Positions 23,854-64,000 of a stretch of 64,000 nucleotides of DNA are shown piece after piece (positions within the stretch are counted from its first letter, which is position 1; each line of letters opens with the position of its first letter). Both the position numbers and the translations under genes were made by a program. The notes under the pieces are model-generated. The model saw nothing but the letters and a program-made list of their open reading frames with translations. It searched no databases and was not told the origin of the DNA. Source of the DNA: Harmothoe impar (lineage: Eukaryota > Annelida > Polychaeta > Phyllodocida > Polynoidae); assembly GCA_947462335.1 (NCBI GenBank), contig OX381708.1, forward strand, positions 38,567,377 through 38,631,376, written 5' to 3'.

Positions 23854-24985
23854 TCATTAAACAATATTTCTAGCACAGCAGACAACATTCAGTCAGTGTG
23901 ACGTTCCTATGATTGGGTCAGACAGCCTGGCGCCGGGATGAGTGGAGTAGGTGAAATGAACATATTTAGACTCACAACGTAATTAATGAGGTGTGGTGGC
24001 TGAGTACTTTAGCCCAGTTACGGCTAAAATGGCATTCAACTAAAGTGACATCTTTTATAAAAAAAGAATGTACCTCTCACCCAGGTTATCCCCAACCCCC
24101 TGGGCCGGCCACATCACAGGGAAGCCATGACACAGCCCCCCCCCCCTGCCGTTTACAGGTCCGTACCTACATCGCCACATCACAGAGGGAAGCCATGATA
24201 TTTACTGTATATTGAAAAAATGCCCCACTTGTGGTCAAAAAGTGCTCTTTATAAACAATTTGTCATGAGAATTGCTCCTTCTAACGGGGTTTTATTACTA
24301 TAGAAATGTATGGAGAAAAAAATGGCAGGGCAAATGTGCTCCTTATAACCGTTTGCTCCTTATATCCGTCCTCCTTATAACGAGATTCTACTGTAATACT
24401 GTATATATACACCCCTCACGGCTGGCTGCCTGCTCAATGGGCCGTGATGTATAAGCATGCTGGAGGGTGAAGAGGGTGGGAGGGGGTGACCACCAACAGT
24501 GCATAAACACTTTGATTGGATGACAATGCAGTTTTTATAATACAACCCTAAATTTGTGCAACGAAAATCATCAAGAAATAGTATATATTTTTTCCAAATA
24601 ACAGCTTTTCTAGAATGGCCCAATACTCAGGAATCCTACTGCGAGTAAAAGAAAGTCAAAATCGAATTATAGATGCCTGAAAAGTGAGAAATGCTGGCGT
24701 TCACGGTTTATGTAGGAAATGTACTAAAAACACCAAAAATATGCAACAAAACCCTAATTTTCTCAAAAACTGTTCAGTAGGATTTTTTCTAACTGAGGTT
24801 CCAGTGTTTTCTACCCTCATATTACACATTGGCATAGAGAATATATTGGCACCTAGTCAGGATTTTGCCCTAGAAGCAATCTGTGAGGCAAAAAACAGCC
24901 AAAAGGAGCCACTGGTCTGAAGTATAAAACTGGGCATCGATCACTATAGAGCTACAAAGAGACAGAGAATCGATGTCCAGTAAAA

Positions 24986-26080
24986 ATGTAGGAGGATTTT
25001 AAAGTTGCAATATAAGGTATCTGAAGAAACTAACTGCAGCCCTCAAGTGAAATATTGCTTTCAAATAGTTGCAAGTACAGCACATCGATAAATCTAGCCT
25101 AGATTCTAGGGAGTCACCAGAAAATTTACATAAGCCAAAAGCTGGATTCTGATGCAATCTGTCACATATTCTGCTCACCCTATGACAATTTGAGTAACAG
25201 CCCCCCTCCCCCTCTAACCCTTGAATAAAATCTCAATGGATCTGGACAAATCACAAGCCGAATACACATATTATTAGTAGCATCACCACAGAGGAATTAA
25301 TAATATATTATTACTTCAATTTATTTTTGGTATCGATGCACCATGTCGTTAGGATAACAAAACTGTTTTCATAATGTGTCTACCATGTATAGAACCGACA
25401 GAATTCGAATTTATACACCAAAAACAAGGGGCGCCTATTGGAGAAATCTCCCATAGGGAACTGACATTTACACGGACCCCCTATACTGACAAGGGTGGAC
25501 TTTTGTGCTCAAAAGTGTAGGAAATCCTACAACTGTAGGAGGAATCACATCCCTGTGGATAGCCTTGGAGCAGGGCTGCAGGCTGTCATCATACCCAAAT
25601 ACACATCACTTATTTACCTCTGAGGCACTGTCAAGTATAGGTGTTAAATAGGGCCTACACAGAAGCCCCCAGCTTTATTTCCCCTTTGATCTAGATAATT
25701 TAAAGAGTAGGCCTATCTCTGTTGTTCGATGTGTATTGACCAATACACACCCATTTAGAATTGATTCTGTGTAAACAGTGTTGTCTGTACTAGTCTGTAG
25801 TCATGTAGTGTTAGAATCTAAACAGTGACACTGAGTGACTCACTGACACTGAGTCTGACTGACTGCCTGACACTTAAGTGACAGTCACAGTGTCAATGAG
25901 TAATTCATATTAAAGCAGTGTCAGGGCCTAGGAATTAGAAAAAGGGAATATCCAGGTAATTGATACACATTAGCGATTACATGTTGCAATCAAAGAATGC
26001 TAGTAGAGTTGGTACAGTACCCTGTGTTAACCAATATCGATGATAATAACACAAATACATCAACAAAACAAAACAAATTG
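24986..26080. other. Non-coding, presumed PRDM4 5' UTR intron
   Basis: No coding exon or clear repeat boundary was recognised. A patch at about 25825-25910 is rich in 'tgacact/gactgac' words and looks like decayed simple sequence. Confidence 0.45.
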
Positions 26081-26140
26081 TGCTTACAGGAAGCGGCCAT
26101 CTTGACCTAGTTTTCGTAGTGCATGTTGGGTAATTATCTA
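26081..26140 (-). promoter_or_regulatory. PRDM4: Candidate PRDM4 promoter and first non-coding exon
   Basis: On -, TACCCAACATGCACTACG (26132-26115) matches the ZNF143/Staf site consensus at about 16 of 18 positions. It is followed at 26103-26093 by AAGATGGCCGC, a YY1-type initiator-proximal site overlapping an ETS-like TTCC. A GTAAGC donor begins at 26087. This order (ZNF143, YY1, splice donor) is typical of TATA-less housekeeping promoters and their first exons. Linking it to PRDM4, whose leader acceptor is at 20796, is inference. Confidence 0.5.
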
Positions 26141-26259
26141 CATTATTTTCCTAATCCGGCGAATGTAATATCTTGTTATAGGTAAAATATATTTCTAAAT
26201 CTGAATTTAGTATGTTGGTTTACCTAAAACCTAAAAGTAATTTGCCTTTGCGTAAATCA

Positions 26260-26915
26260 TGTGTGTTGATATCTCGCCGCGGAGCCACGCGATTACGCCA
26301 CAGGAAACTTCGTGACCTAGAAAAGTTGGCGAAGTTGTTGAAAACTTTGACAGGTCAAGCGTGAAAAGGACTGACAGTACGGAAGTATAGCTTTTAAAAG
26401 CACATACGGTGATCGCCGTTATCTTTAAGGATGGTTGCTGTGTGAGTGAATCAGCTTCTATGGATAGTAGCAATTTCCTTACGTGTTAGCTAGGCCTTGG
26501 ACTCTGAAACCCTCGTCCTCGGATCGGGACAGTACGGCAGTGCCCGTGTTGAAAGGCGGACGGCCGGGGCGGTGACTGTCTGCCGTTATCGGGGTGTTGA
26601 TAAGCGGTGTCAGTCCACTGCGTGTCCTCTCGCTCGGCACACTTTAGTCACATAACTGTTTGGGGCGCGGCTGCACGGGATTCCCAGCCACTACGAACTC
26701 AGCCCTTGTCAGAGGGACATTTCTGTGATTTTGAAAAGTCAAAACCCCACAAGGCTGACGAGCAATCAACACCACTCCCTCCCAATCCCATCCGGACTCA
26801 TCCTCGGGTCTGCACAGGCCAGAGACAGTGCCACTGAGAGTGAGGAACTAAGGGTGAGAGCAGACTGTTGACTCAAATAGTCAGTGTCATAACATGTAGA
26901 TCTACCCACATCAAC
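26260..26915 (+). promoter_or_regulatory. GC-richer promoter and 5' leader of the FN3 gene
   Basis: This stretch is richer in CG dinucleotides than its AT-rich surroundings, densest at about 26270-26620, and ends at the signal-peptide ATG. No TATA box stands out. It lies back-to-back with the PRDM4 promoter candidate, giving a divergent arrangement. The transcription start is not determinable. Confidence 0.45.

Positions 26916-64000
<37,085 letters not shown>

Larger units (their letters stand above)
22585..24985 (+). mobile_element. 1.8-kb element family, divergent third copy
   Basis: The left block (about 22585-22670) and the right ~530 bases (about 24455-24985, ending 'cgatgtccagtaa') match copy 1 at about 90% or better by eye. 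The interior is different: the ~132-bp array is absent, and the copy instead contains a MITE (22757), a ~197-bp duplication, a poly-G element (23346) and an 18-bp minisatellite (23769). It is either an older copy altered by nested insertions or a different subfamily. Confidence 0.7.

Overview
This is a metazoan nuclear window. Coding sequence is split into short exons with GT-AG junctions, introns are long, and much of the DNA is small inverted-repeat transposons, minisatellites and homopolymer tracts. The repeat style (long poly-G/C tracts, many short TA-flanked inverted-repeat elements, frequent ACATGTA and TAGGCCTAC words) together with the gene set suggests a marine invertebrate. An invertebrate deuterostome is my best guess, but this is inference and the species is not identified.

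Three protein-coding genes can be reconstructed, and codon phase agrees at every junction. (1) Macoilin (MACO1/TMEM57) lies on + from 2476 to 8578: ten exons, 563 residues, with the N-terminal exon(s) missing to the left. (2) A PRDM4 orthologue lies on - from 20754 down to 13715: ten coding exons, 817 residues, with a CxxC...CxxH knuckle, a PR/SET domain and seven C-terminal zinc fingers. It carries an extra 37-codon exon that is a diverged duplicate of the start of the next exon. (3) On + from 26916 past the right edge is a secreted or type-I membrane protein with a signal peptide, a Thr/Pro/Glu repeat stalk and at least eight fibronectin type III domains. Fourteen exons and 980 residues are visible. 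Its first intron is about 23.7 kb and holds much of the window's repeats. The architecture resembles receptor tyrosine phosphatase ectodomains, but no catalytic or membrane part is in view.

Layout: 1-2475 is a terminal-inverted-repeat element and flank; 2476-8578 macoilin; 8579-13146 3' UTR and convergent intergenic DNA; 13147-20795 PRDM4; 20796-26080 probably the PRDM4 5' UTR intron, full of foldback elements; 26081-26915 a GC-richer divergent promoter with ZNF143-like and YY1-like sites; 26916-64000 the FN3 gene.

Repeats: the most striking are (a) a 1.8-kb element with an internal ~132-bp array, present twice almost identically in opposite orientation (18002-19827 and 43624-45428) plus a divergent third copy (22585-24985); (b) a four-copy family (36788, 47505, 55727, 60876) bounded by the words TTGACTCAGGG and CCCTGAGTC, one copy of which contains a 1.1-kb G-rich 15-bp minisatellite; (c) several TA- or TTA-flanked foldback elements; (d) CTCF-like motifs clustered inside palindromes upstream of PRDM4. 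No RNA genes, CRISPR arrays or intact transposase genes were found.
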